16,491 nt of DNA. Origin: Candidatus Poseidoniia archaeon (GTDB taxonomy: Archaea; Thermoplasmatota; Poseidoniia; MGIII; CG-Epi1). Below, piece by piece: positions 7,187 to 16,235 of the stretch (within the stretch, counting starts at the first letter, position 1; the number at the start of each line of letters is the position of its first letter). The stretch is taken from the NCBI GenBank assembly GCA_022449705.1, contig JAKURS010000018.1, positions 1 to 16,491 of the forward strand. Reading direction: 5' to 3'. The notes below the pieces were generated by a model, which worked only from the letters and a program-made list of their open reading frames with translations, was not told the DNA's origin and did not search any database. A program made the translations under genes and the position numbers.

Positions 7187-8426
7187 GCCAGTCGCAGGGC
7201 AAGGTCATCGGCAGATCGGCCAACGCCCAGATTATCCAGCTGCCAGGGCAGGACCTGCCAGTCTACCGCGTCCTGAAGCTGGTCCGCTCCAGCAGCTACG
7301 GGCCACTGAAACCACTTCTCGAGGACGACGACCTGGAAGAGGTGATGTACAACCTGCCCGGCAAGCCAGTGATGGTCTACCACCGCAAGCACGGCATGTG
7401 TGTCACCAACATCACGCTCAAGGAGGAGGAAGCGCTTCAGATTATTAAGAAAATTGCCGCCTACGTGGGGCGCAAGGTGGGGCTGGACAATCTGCTGTTC
7501 GACGGGCGGCTCCCCGATGGTAGCCGCGTCAACGCAACGCTACCGCCTGCGTCACCCGGCGGGCCGACACTCACCATCCGCAAGCAGACGCATGACCCAC
7601 TCACTTTCGTTGATCTCATCCGCTTCGGAACGTTGACGCCACGGCTGACAGCGCTGCTCTGGATGTTCGTCGACGGGATGGGCGCCGCGCCCTGCAACAT
7701 CCTGGTTTCTGGGGGCACCGCCTCAGGGAAAACGACGACACTGAACGTGCTCGGCCTCTTCATCCCGTCGCGCGACAGGCTCATCACCATCGAGGACGTG
7801 ACCGAAATCCAGCTGCTGCACGAGCACCACGTCCAGCTCGAGACCGTCAACCCGGCCAAGGCAGGCGACCCGGAGCTGGACATGGACGCGCTGCTGAAGA
7901 ACACGCTGCGCATGCGTCCCGACCGGCTGATTGTGGGCGAGGTGCGTGGCCCCGAGGCACGCACGCTCTTCACCGCCATGAACACCGGCCACGACGGCTG
8001 CATGGGCACGGTCCACGCCAATACCGCGCAGGAGTCGGTGCAGCGGCTGGTGAACCCCCCCATGTCGGTGCCTGCCATCATGCTCAACGCGCTGCACCTG
8101 ATTATCATGCAGAGCCGGCTCAACGTCGGCGGCCAGCAGGTGCGCCGCATCACCGAAGTTTCGGAGATGGCGGGACTGGAGGGCGACAAGCCGCGACTCA
8201 ACACCATCTTCCGCTGGGACCAGAACAAGGGAGCACTGGTCGAGACCGGCGTCCCGAGCAAGCTGCGCGAGCGCATCGCCAGCAGCGCCGGCGTCTCGCC
8301 CGCCAAATTCGACGAGATGGCGCGCAACCGGCAGAAAATCATTGAGACGCTGGTCGAGCGCAACATCTCCGACATCACGCAAGTGACGCGGGTGGTTCAG
8401 AACTACTACCACAAACTGGCTGGCTG

Positions 8427-8427
<1 letters not shown>
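7183..8427 (+). CDS. Type II/IV secretion system ATPase (TadA/CpaF/VirB11 family)
   Basis: This hexameric secretion ATPase powers pilus assembly or secretion through the two T2SSF proteins encoded just upstream. The 414 residues are typical. The N-terminal domain includes LLEDDDLEEVMYN and DGSRVNATLPP with the Arg of TIRK. The C-terminal RecA-like domain has Walker A GGTASGKTT (residues 177-185, Lys183), an Asp box (ITIEDVTEIQL), Walker B RLIVGEVRG (Glu253) and a His box GHDGCMGTVHAN. All catalytic motifs look intact. The overall pattern (EVMYN, SGGTASGKTT, TVHAN) is closest to TadA/CpaF rather than ArlI or PilB. It overlaps the upstream gene by ATGA and purM by TGATG (stop 8425-8427, next ATG 8427). 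Confidence 0.93.
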
Positions 8428-9401
<974 letters not shown>

Positions 9402-9403
9402 CT

Positions 9404-11656
9404 TCAGGCCTGCTGCCGCAGGTAGTTCAGCGCCGAGCCGGCACGGAACCACTCCACCTGCTGCTCGCTCAGGCTGTGGCTGCAGCCGAACTCATCAGCC
9501 GTGCCGTCGGAGTGCGCGACGCCGACCGTGACGCGGCTGCCAGGACCCAGTTTTGCCAGACCGGTGATGGTGAGTCGATCGTCGGTCCTGATGAGCTCCC
9601 AGTCCGCCGGCTCATCGAAGACCAGCGGCAGCACTCCTTGCTTCTTCAAATTGGCTTCAGCGATGCGCGCGAAGCTGCGCGCAATAATCGCGCGGCAGCC
9701 CAGGAAGCGGGGCGACATCGCCGCGTGCTCGCGCGAGGATCCTTCGCCGTAATTCACGTCCGCTACAACGACCCACCCCTGATTCGCATTATGGTATTCG
9801 CGCGCCACCTCTGGCAACAGCGCCTGCTCGCCGGTAAGCGCGCTGATGGCCGTGCCCCGCTCGTCGGTGAAGGCGTTGCTGGCGCCAATGTAGGTATTGC
9901 CCGAGATGTTGTCAAGGTGGCCACGGAAACGCAGCCACACCCCTGCCGGCGAGACGTGGTCGGTAGTGCACTTGCCCTCAATCTTTACCAGCACCGGCAG
10001 CGCCTCTAGGTCGCCCTCCGCCAGTGGCGCAAACGGCTCGAGCAGCTGCAATCGCTCGCTGGCGGGGTCCACTGCCAGCTCGACAGCGGAACCATCGGGA
10101 GGCGGTGCAACATAGCCCGTCAAGCTGGTCTCGAACCCCGCGACAGGCAGGTCATCACCGGTCGGCGGCGCCAGCCGGAATTCGCCGCCAGCCCCGTCGG
10201 ACAGCGGGTCGCGTAGCGGGTCGAAATCGAGCCTCCCGGCTAGCGCCAGCGCTGTCACCACTTCGGGGCTGGTAAGGAACGAGAGCGTGGCGTGGTTGCC
10301 GTCGTTGCGGCCGCTGAAATTACGGTTGTATGACGAAATTATCGAGTTCACCTCGCCGTCGGAAATGTCGTCGCGCTGCCACTGCCCGATGCAGGGACCG
10401 CAGGCGTTCGCCAGCACGGTGCCGCCAATCGCCTCCAGCGCTGCCATCTGGCCGTCGCGCCGGATGGTGCGGTCAATAGTGTCGGAGCCAGGAGTGATAT
10501 AGAACGGTACCGTCGCGCGCAGGCCCAGAGAAATCGCCTGACGGGCTACTGCAGCGGCGCGCTCCATATCCTCGTAGGAACTGTTGGTGCATGAACCGAT
10601 AAGTGCCGCGTTAAGCTCCAGTGGCCACCCTTCCCGTCGGGCTTCTGCACCCAGCCCCGACACTGAACGTGCACGGTCGGGCGTGTGCGGACCGACAACC
10701 ATCGGCTCCAGCGTCGAGAGGTCAATCTCGATTAGCTGGTCGAAGAACTCCTGCGACGCAGCTCCGACATGCGGGTCGGCACGCAGCTCCGGGGCGTGCT
10801 CGTGGGCAAGCTCCGCCAGTTCCCCGCGGCCAGTCGCCTTTAGGTATTCTGCCATGCGCTCGTCAAACGGGAAAATCGAGGTAGTCGCACCGACCTCGGC
10901 ACCCATGTTGCAGATAGTCCCCTTGCCGGTGCAGGAGATGCTGGAGGTGCCGGGGCCGAAATATTCGACAATGTAGCCTGTGCCGCCCTTGACGGTCAGG
11001 GTCTCGCACACTTTCAGGATGACGTCCTTGGCTGACGCCCAGCCGCTTAGTGCGCCGGTCAGGTGGACGCCAATAAGGCGCGGCCAGCGGATATTGAACG
11101 GCAGCCCCGCCATTACCTCCATCGCGTCGGCGCCGCCGACGCCGATGGCAACCATCCCCAGGCCGCCTGCGTTAGGGGTGTGAGAGTCGGTACCAATCAT
11201 GAAACCGCCGGGAAAGGCGTAGTTCTCGAGCACCACCTGGTGGATGATTCCCGAGCCGGGCTCCCAGAAGCCGATGCCGTACTTTGCCGAGGCTGACTTC
11301 AGGAACGCATACACCTCCGCGTTAACGTCGTTGGCCGCAGCGAGGTCACTATCGCAACCACTGCGCGCCTGAATCAGGTGGTCGCAATGGACCGTCGAGG
11401 GCACCGCCACCTGATCGCGCCCCGCTAGGGCAAACTGCAGCAGCGCCATCTGCGCCGTCGCATCCTGCATCGCGACGCGGTCAGGGTGCAGGTCAACGTA
11501 GCCCTTTCCGCGCTGTGGCAGCTCCTGCCCCGGGGTGAGATGCGCAAACAGGGTTTTCTCGGTCAGCGTCAGTGGCCGCCCCAGCTGCTCGCGCACGGCG
11601 GCGTGGCAGGCTGCCAACGACTCATAAAGCTCCCGCACGGCGGCAAGGTCCATCAT
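9404..11656 (-). CDS. acn: Aconitate hydratase (mitochondrial-type)
   Basis: This 4Fe-4S enzyme interconverts citrate and isocitrate in the TCA cycle. The 750 residues resemble the mitochondrial-type aconitase rather than the roughly 900-residue AcnA/IRP or AcnB. Motifs include VPSTVHCDHLIQA, GSGIIHQVVLENYA, IGTDSHTPNAGGLG, SYNRNFSGRNDGN and the swivel-domain YGEGSSREHAA with the catalytic Ser and Arg. Cluster ligands are Cys356 (IGSCTNSS), Cys419 and Cys422 (ACGPCIGQW), near the mitochondrial enzyme's 358/421/424. The start is one of GTG 11659, ATG 11656 or ATG 11653; TATA spacing favours an ATG. It is transcribed alone, tail-to-tail with purM, 18 bp after the small membrane-protein gene. 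Confidence 0.97.
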   Translation of the reverse strand: MMDLAAVRELYESLAACHAAVREQLGRPLTLTEKTLFAHLTPGQELPQRGKGYVDLHPDRVAMQDATAQMALLQFALAGRDQVAVPSTVHCDHLIQARSGCDSDLAAANDVNAEVYAFLKSASAKYGIGFWEPGSGIIHQVVLENYAFPGGFMIGTDSHTPNAGGLGMVAIGVGGADAMEVMAGLPFNIRWPRLIGVHLTGALSGWASAKDVILKVCETLTVKGGTGYIVEYFGPGTSSISCTGKGTICNMGAEVGATTSIFPFDERMAEYLKATGRGELAELAHEHAPELRADPHVGAASQEFFDQLIEIDLSTLEPMVVGPHTPDRARSVSGLGAEARREGWPLELNAALIGSCTNSSYEDMERAAAVARQAISLGLRATVPFYITPGSDTIDRTIRRDGQMAALEAIGGTVLANACGPCIGQWQRDDISDGEVNSIISSYNRNFSGRNDGNHATLSFLTSPEVVTALALAGRLDFDPLRDPLSDGAGGEFRLAPPTGDDLPVAGFETSLTGYVAPPPDGSAVELAVDPASERLQLLEPFAPLAEGDLEALPVLVKIEGKCTTDHVSPAGVWLRFRGHLDNISGNTYIGASNAFTDERGTAISALTGEQALLPEVAREYHNANQGWVVVADVNYGEGSSREHAAMSPRFLGCRAIIARSFARIAEANLKKQGVLPLVFDEPADWELIRTDDRLTITGLAKLGPGSRVTVGVAHSDGTADEFGCSHSLSEQQVEWFRAGSALNYLRQQA

Positions 11657-11674
11657 CACGCCCCTGTTTAGCGG

Positions 11675-11866
11675 TTATGTATTGCTTTCGCCATGGTCCA
11701 CTGCCCAGAATATTACTGCCAGCGTCCAGAACGCGAACGCGCACGGCAGCGAGAGGGACTGACCGGAGGCAGGGACGATGTACTCGCGCTCACCGAAGAG
11801 CAACAGCAGTCCCACTGCCGCGCCCAGACCGAAGAAGGTTGATGTGCAGATCCTGAAAAAACCCAT
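11675..11866 (-). CDS. Small two-helix membrane protein, unknown function
   Basis: A 63-residue protein with two predicted membrane helices, about residues 8-25 (TSTFFGLGAAVGLLLLF) and 40-57 (PCAFAFWTLAVIFWAV), joined by a short polar loop EREYIVPASGQS. ATG 11866 is chosen because it overlaps the TGA of the upstream flavoprotein as TGATG; a GTG one codon earlier is possible. The coupling suggests it is made with the flavoprotein and ferredoxin, perhaps anchoring them to the membrane where lipid substrates sit. That is inference; I do not recognise the family. It has no cysteine pair or haem-binding histidines. Confidence 0.65.
   Translation of the reverse strand: MGFFRICTSTFFGLGAAVGLLLLFGEREYIVPASGQSLSLPCAFAFWTLAVIFWAVDHGESNT
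11676..11683 (-). promoter_or_regulatory. TATA-like box for aconitase
   Basis: On the minus strand this reads AATACATA, about 24-27 nt upstream of the two ATG codons at 11656 and 11653. It overlaps the end of the upstream small membrane-protein gene. It suggests that aconitase has its own leaderless promoter although it lies 18 bp behind the lipid-redox operon. Confidence 0.4.
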
Positions 11867-12948
11867 CACCAGCTGTCCCAGATGCTCTTCTTCGCCATTT
11901 CGATGGAATAGAAGCTGCTATAGACCAGCCACTTGCGCCAGCCCTGCAGGTTCATCTTCTCCCAATCCACGGTATCACCATCTCGGACCTTGCGCATTGC
12001 CATTTCGAAAGCGCGGTTGCCGAGAAGGGCGAAGATACCGCGTCGCGCAATGTCCGCTTGCTTGCGGTTCCGGAACTGCGCCTTCCACATCTGGTCGTAG
12101 TTGCCGCCGTTGCTGAGCGCGCGCTGCGCCAGCACTCCCGACTCGATGGCATAGTTCATCCCGAAGCCGCGCCACGGATCCTGGAAGCCGGCCGCCTCGC
12201 CCGTATAATAGACTCCGTCGCGCACCGCGGAGCGCGGGAACTCGGCACCGCCCTGACCCCCTACGGTGCCAACCGGTTTCGCACCGTCAATGATGTCGCG
12301 CAGTACTTTGCGCTCCTCCACGGCCTTATATAGCAGTCGCCGGACTTTTTTCGTATGCGGCCGCGAGCAGCAGTTCATCACCTTGATAGTATCATCGTCC
12401 ATCGGGATAATGTAGAGGTACCAGCCGCGCGGCGAGTACTTTTCGTCGTGCATGTAGAGGAACTGGTCGCGCGGGAAATCAGAGTTCTCGTAGTAAGCGC
12501 CGAAGGCAGCCATGTCGGTGCGGTAGGAACCGGTGGCGATGATATCACCCGCTTGCGGCTTCGGGCGCGACTTGTAGTGGAACTCGGCGCCGAACTGCTC
12601 CGCCTCCGCCGCCAGCCCCCGTTCGAGCGAACCTTCGCCACCGCGCAGGATAAGCGGCAGCGGCTCCTTCATGGTGATGGTTAATTCGCGCGTTTGCGTG
12701 CAGCAGACGAATTTCTGCGCGTTGCGATAGGTGAACTCCGGCTCGAGTCCCCAGCGCTTCAGGTAGGCTGGCGCGCAGGATTCCTCCCACGGCGCGTCGG
12801 GTCGCTCCTTCAGCAGCACCTGATAGTTAGCGTGAAACTGCTCACCCACCTCGCGGCGTGCTTCGTGCACTTCGACCTTTTCGCCTCTCTTCGCAAAGTT
12901 GACCGCCGCCGCCAGCCCTGATAGACCTCCGCCTATTATGCGCCTCAT
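11866..12948 (-). CDS. Geranylgeranyl-reductase-family FAD oxidoreductase (divergent)
   Basis: A 360-residue flavoprotein of the FAD-binding geranylgeranyl reductase/polyprenoid reductase group. The dinucleotide-binding motif GGGLSG (residues 6-11) sits directly at the N-terminus with Glu29 ending strand 2. The second FAD motif is VYYTGEAAGFQDPWRGFGMN followed by YAIESG, with GEAAG in place of the usual GDAAG. It has paired cysteines (FVCCTQ; NCCSRPH) and a basic, aromatic C-terminus (WRKWLVYSSFYSIEMAKKSIW). It probably reduces prenyl double bonds, for example of archaeal lipids or quinones, but the substrate is not visible. It overlaps the MORN-ferredoxin gene by ATGA and the small membrane-protein gene by TGATG. 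The ferredoxin is its likely electron donor. Confidence 0.82.
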   Translation of the reverse strand: MRRIIGGGLSGLAAAVNFAKRGEKVEVHEARREVGEQFHANYQVLLKERPDAPWEESCAPAYLKRWGLEPEFTYRNAQKFVCCTQTRELTITMKEPLPLILRGGEGSLERGLAAEAEQFGAEFHYKSRPKPQAGDIIATGSYRTDMAAFGAYYENSDFPRDQFLYMHDEKYSPRGWYLYIIPMDDDTIKVMNCCSRPHTKKVRRLLYKAVEERKVLRDIIDGAKPVGTVGGQGGAEFPRSAVRDGVYYTGEAAGFQDPWRGFGMNYAIESGVLAQRALSNGGNYDQMWKAQFRNRKQADIARRGIFALLGNRAFEMAMRKVRDGDTVDWEKMNLQGWRKWLVYSSFYSIEMAKKSIWDSW

Positions 12949-13379
12949 GCCAGAGTCCGGGTAGTGTTGCGCTGTGGCACGGCCGGATAGGTGAGTGCCC
13001 CGACGGGGCAGATGCGGACACAGAGCAGGCAGTCCGTGCAGTTTTCGTCAATCCAGATGTCGCGATTGTTATACTCGAGAAACATCGCATTAGTTGGGCA
13101 GACGCCGACGCAGGCGCCGCAGAAGATGCAGGTGTCATGCGCCAGGTCCGGTTTTATCGCGAGACGATTGCCATCAGGGTCCCACCGCTGGCCCGGCGGC
13201 AGCGGCTCACCGAGGGCCCAGCGGCGGCGGGTCGCACGCTGGCCGTTGGGGTGGAAGGTGATCTCCCAACCGTGCCGTTGGCCGTCAGCACAGTTGGTTT
13301 CACGCTTCGGGGTGCCGTTCGGCCAGCTCTCGGTTTCGACGGTAACGGAGGGGGCCACGCCGGTCGACCGCTCCGCCAC
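12945..13379 (-). CDS. MORN-like repeat / 2x[4Fe-4S] ferredoxin fusion
   Basis: A 144-residue two-part protein. Residues about 19-75 form MORN_2/YwqK-like repeats (WPNGTPKRE, DGQRHGWEITFHPNGQ, GQRWDPDGN). Residues 84-128 form a bacterial-type ferredoxin with two clusters: Cys84, 87, 90 and 94 (CIFCGACVGVCP) and Cys114, 117, 120 and 124 (CTDCLLCVRICP). All eight ligands are present, so two [4Fe-4S] clusters are expected. The GTG start at 13379 lies 60 bp from the divergent GGR gene. The ATGA overlap with the flavoprotein suggests it is a dedicated electron donor, with the MORN part perhaps docking to membrane or partner. Archaeal GGR is known to need a specific ferredoxin in Methanosarcina; extending that here is inference. 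Confidence 0.85.
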   Translation of the reverse strand: MAERSTGVAPSVTVETESWPNGTPKRETNCADGQRHGWEITFHPNGQRATRRRWALGEPLPPGQRWDPDGNRLAIKPDLAHDTCIFCGACVGVCPTNAMFLEYNNRDIWIDENCTDCLLCVRICPVGALTYPAVPQRNTTRTLA

Positions 13380-13408
13380 CTAAAATTCTTTGCTCGTATC
13401 TCCCCTAG

Positions 13409-13416
13409 CTATTTAG
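13409..13416. promoter_or_regulatory. Possible shared bidirectional TATA box between GGR and ferredoxin operon
   Basis: CTATTTAG (CTAAATAG on the other strand) lies in the 60-bp divergent spacer. Its centre is about 28 nt before ATG 13441 on the plus strand and about 34 nt before GTG 13379 on the minus strand. The plus-strand gene would be leaderless and the minus-strand gene would have a short leader of about 7 nt. No other AT-rich block of similar quality lies at the right distance. Confidence 0.4.
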
Positions 13417-13440
13417 CAGCCACCGCGCTGCCGCGCTCCC

Positions 13441-14817
13441 ATGCCCGACCGCTTCTGGGAGCAGCCTATTGAAAGCGGCCCGCAACCCACTTCCGGGTCT
13501 CGATTCGACATAATCGTGGTCGGAGGCGGTCCCGGCGGTTCGGCTGCCGCAAGCTATGCGGCACTGGCGGGCCACAGGGTACTGCTGCTCGACAGGGCGG
13601 TATGGCCGCGTGACAAGACCTGTGGCGATGCCGTGGGCGGCAAGTCGCTCTCGCATGTCGAGGAACTGGGAGTGCGTGAGCGGCTTGAGGCGTCACCGCA
13701 CTTCAGCATCACCGGAGTGCTCTTCAGCAGCCCACGCGGCGATGAAATACAGGTATTGCGGCCGGACGGGATGTTGTCTGGCTACGTCCTACCACGACTC
13801 CAGTTCGACCACATCATGTTCCAGCGTGCCTGCGAACTGGTACTGGAGGTGGGCGGAGCCGTGATGCAGGGTTTTTCGGTGCGCGAGGTGCTCTTTGATA
13901 ACTCCGCCAACGGCCCCGACCCCGGCCCGGGCGTTGGCGACCTGCGACGCGTCACCGGTGTTGCGGGTGACACTGGAAACCGCACAAAACCGCTAGTGTT
14001 CAGTGCGCCACTGATCATCGGTGCGGGCGGGGTGCGCTGCCCCGTCGCGACCGCAATCGTCCAGGAGACCTACGACGGGCGTATGGTCGACCGCGGGAAG
14101 CTGCACTACAGCGCCGCCTTCCGGCAATACTGGCGTAATGTCAGAGGCGCGACTGCCGACTCGGGGCCAATTGAATTCCACTACATTGACGGGGTGCTGC
14201 CGGGCTACTTCTGGATTTTCCCAGTAGGCGGCGGCGTCTGCAACGTCGGCTTTGGTATCGCGCTGCGCGACCTGGAGCTGCACAACCGTAAGCTGCGCGG
14301 ACTGCAGGAGTTTATCATCAATGAAGTCCCACGTTTCCGCGATCGCTTCGCTCAAGCGGAGCTGGTTGAGGGCAGTAGCCGGGGCTGGCAGCTGCCGCTC
14401 GGATCGCCACGCCCCGGAGAGCAGTTTCAGCCACGGCGCGCCTTTGCGTCGGGAGCGATGCTGGTTGGTGACGCTGCCTCACTGGTTGACCCGTTCACCG
14501 GTGAGGGAATCGGCAACGCGCTGCTCTCGGCCAAGCTGGCGGTGGCCCACTTCGACCGTGAGGTGCATGTACGCGGGTTTCCGCCCGAGGCTGGTGCGGA
14601 GTATCAGCAGGCGCTCTGGGACAAGCTGGGATACGAGCTGCGCAACTCCTACAAAATCCAGCGGCTGACACGCCGCCGCTGGCTGCTCAACTGGTTCATC
14701 GGCAAGGCGCGCCGCAAGGCGGAGCTACGGCGTGTGCTCACTGAGAGCCTGATGTCACGTGAGGCTCAGGCGCAGCTGACAAGCCCGTTCTTTCTGTTGC
14801 GACAACTTCTATTCTAG
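13441..14817 (+). CDS. Digeranylgeranylglycerophospholipid reductase (geranylgeranyl reductase)
   Basis: This FAD enzyme saturates the geranylgeranyl chains of archaeal ether lipids. The 458 residues fit the family. The Rossmann motif GGGPGG is at residues 28-33, with Asp51 closing strand 2. The family signature DRAVWPRDKTCGDAVGGKSL follows, with Cys61. Later come PGYFWIFPVGGGVCNVGFG and the second FAD motif GDAASLVDPFTGEGIGNAL. The first ~20 residues precede the usual start but the ATG agrees with a TATA-like box about 28 nt upstream. It diverges from the ferredoxin/flavoprotein operon across 60 bp, suggesting coordinated expression. It ends 48 bp before the MoeB-rhodanese ATG. Confidence 0.92.
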   Translation: MPDRFWEQPIESGPQPTSGSRFDIIVVGGGPGGSAAASYAALAGHRVLLLDRAVWPRDKTCGDAVGGKSLSHVEELGVRERLEASPHFSITGVLFSSPRGDEIQVLRPDGMLSGYVLPRLQFDHIMFQRACELVLEVGGAVMQGFSVREVLFDNSANGPDPGPGVGDLRRVTGVAGDTGNRTKPLVFSAPLIIGAGGVRCPVATAIVQETYDGRMVDRGKLHYSAAFRQYWRNVRGATADSGPIEFHYIDGVLPGYFWIFPVGGGVCNVGFGIALRDLELHNRKLRGLQEFIINEVPRFRDRFAQAELVEGSSRGWQLPLGSPRPGEQFQPRRAFASGAMLVGDAASLVDPFTGEGIGNALLSAKLAVAHFDREVHVRGFPPEAGAEYQQALWDKLGYELRNSYKIQRLTRRRWLLNWFIGKARRKAELRRVLTESLMSREAQAQLTSPFFLLRQLLF

Positions 14818-14862
14818 AACTTGCCTTCACGGGGCGCATTCCCTGCGGCTCGCCCCAAGCTG

Positions 14863-14868
14863 CTTATG
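14863..14868 (+). promoter_or_regulatory. TATA-like box pointing to TTG 14890 as MoeB start
   Basis: CTTATG overlaps the candidate ATG 14866 and lies about 24-25 nt before TTG 14890. That TTG gives MLPDNELRRYARH, where MoeB proteins normally begin. The box may therefore be a promoter for a leaderless transcript starting at the TTG rather than containing the start codon. Confidence 0.35.
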
Positions 14869-15990
14869 GTTCTGGCCCATAACACCGCGTTGCTCCCTGA
14901 TAACGAACTGCGGCGCTACGCCCGCCATCTGGTGCTGCCTGAGGTTGGCCCGAAAGGCCAGATGCGGCTGAAGGCAGCGCGGGTGCTGGTCGTGGGAATG
15001 GGAGGCCTGGGCTGCCCGGCGGTCCAGTACCTAGCGGCCGCCGGCGTAGGGCGGCTAACACTCGTCGATGATGACAAAGTGGAGCTAACCAATCTGCAGC
15101 GGCAGCCGCTCTACGGCGAGGCAGACCTGGGTCGGTCCAAGGTGGAGGTAGCTGCCGCACGATTGCGCGCGCTAAATTCCACCATTCGGGTGGAGGCGTT
15201 GGTGGAGCGGGTCACCGCCGCCAATGTTATGGAACTGGCGCAACAGCACGACCTGGTGCTGGACGGCACCGACAGCCTGGTTGCGCGCTACCTGCTGACC
15301 GACGGCTGCCACCTGGTGGGGGTGCCTCTGGTTCACGGGGCGCTGCGCCGCTTCGAGGGGCAGGTGGCCCTCTTCCCCCCGCAAGGCCCTTGCTACCGCT
15401 GCCTCTTTCCCCGGCCGCCGCCCCCGGAGGCGATCGAGGATTGCGCTACGGCGGGGGTCCTGGGAGCGGTGCCTGGTCTGCTGGGAAGCCTGCAAGCATT
15501 GGAGGCGCTGAAATGGCTGCTTGGCATCGGCCCCCGAGAGGGGCGGATGCTGCTGCTGGAGGGGCTGGCGGGGACGGTGCAGCGAGTGGTGCTGGCACAG
15601 CGTCCTGACTGCCCACTCTGCGGCGAGTCGCCGACCATAACTGTGCCGGCGGAGGAGCAGGTAGCCTGCCAGCCCGGGGAACTGACGCCGGGAGAATTGC
15701 AGGCGGCGCTGGATAGTCCAGTGCCGCCGTTGCTGGTGGACCTGCGCGAGCCGTGGGAACGGAAGGTGGCGCTCATCCCGGGGGAGGAACTGCACCTGCC
15801 TTTCAGCAAGTTCGCGGAGCTGCAGGGAGAGCTGCCACGCCAGCGGGAGCTGCTGCTCTACTGCCGCCAAGGGCACCGGTCGGCCGTGGTGCTGCACCGG
15901 CTGCAGCAGGATGGCCGTCGGGCGCGCCACCTAGCGGGCGGCATCGAGGCGTGGCTACGCGAAACCGGCCAGCAGGAGCTCATTTACTGA
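14866..15990 (+). CDS. moeB: MoeB/ThiF-like E1 adenylyltransferase fused to rhodanese
   Basis: A two-domain activator of a ubiquitin-like sulfur carrier, similar in architecture to MOCS3/Uba4. The E1 domain adenylates the carrier's C-terminal Gly-Gly: GMGGLGCPAVQYLAAAG binds ATP, followed by DDDKVELTNLQRQ, DGTDS and the Zn pairs CYRC and CPLC, plus GSLQALEALKWLLG. The rhodanese domain (about 285 to end) has active-site CRQGHRS, with Cys333 as the persulfide carrier. From ATG 14866 the protein is 374 residues; TTG 14890 (366 residues) fits the family start and a TATA-like box better; TTG 14821 is unlikely. It overlaps moaD by TGATG, pointing to MoaD as the substrate. In archaea, roles in tRNA thiolation or SAMP conjugation are also possible. 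Confidence 0.93.
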   Translation: MVLAHNTALLPDNELRRYARHLVLPEVGPKGQMRLKAARVLVVGMGGLGCPAVQYLAAAGVGRLTLVDDDKVELTNLQRQPLYGEADLGRSKVEVAAARLRALNSTIRVEALVERVTAANVMELAQQHDLVLDGTDSLVARYLLTDGCHLVGVPLVHGALRRFEGQVALFPPQGPCYRCLFPRPPPPEAIEDCATAGVLGAVPGLLGSLQALEALKWLLGIGPREGRMLLLEGLAGTVQRVVLAQRPDCPLCGESPTITVPAEEQVACQPGELTPGELQAALDSPVPPLLVDLREPWERKVALIPGEELHLPFSKFAELQGELPRQRELLLYCRQGHRSAVVLHRLQQDGRRARHLAGGIEAWLRETGQQELIY

Positions 15991-16235
15991 TGCGGCTCAC
16001 AGTCAGGCCCTTCGCCCAGCTGCGGGAGCGGCTCGGCACCGGGACGCTGGAAGTAGAGCTGCCTTCGGGCGCTACAGCTGCGGAGCTGCTGGAGCTGCTG
16101 GTCGCAGAGCATCCCGCGCTGACGCCCTTCCGTGAGAGCCTGATGCTGGCGCGGGGGACGGAAATGCTGCCGCCCGGGAGCGCACTGGCCAACGGCGACG
16201 AAGTGGCGCTCTATCCTCCCTTCAGCGGCGGCTAG
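15990..16235 (+). CDS. moaD: MoaD/ThiS-family sulfur carrier
   Basis: An 81-residue beta-grasp sulfur carrier, the small subunit of molybdopterin synthase. It begins MRLTVRPFAQLRERLG, typical of MoaD, has the GATAAELLELL helix and NGDEVALYPPFSGG at the C-terminus. The terminal Gly-Gly is the residue pair adenylated and thiocarboxylated by the E1-rhodanese encoded just upstream. ATG 15990 overlaps that gene's TGA (TGATG), and the longer reading in this frame is a shadow of moeB. It could also act as a SAMP-like modifier. Its TAG stop shares CTAG with the convergent moeA stop. Confidence 0.93.
   Translation: MRLTVRPFAQLRERLGTGTLEVELPSGATAAELLELLVAEHPALTPFRESLMLARGTEMLPPGSALANGDEVALYPPFSGG

Noticed and set aside
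7461..8378. 305-residue minus-strand open frame opposite the secretion ATPase
   Set aside because: Ser/Arg-rich translation without recognisable domains; the opposite strand carries intact Walker A, Walker B and His-box motifs.
9476..10009. 177-residue plus-strand open frame opposite aconitase
   Set aside because: It is antisense to the conserved swivel domain of aconitase and has no domain features of its own.
15753..15989. N-terminal extension of moaD
   Set aside because: It is a shadow of the rhodanese domain of moeB; MoaD begins at ATG 15990 with the family-typical sequence.
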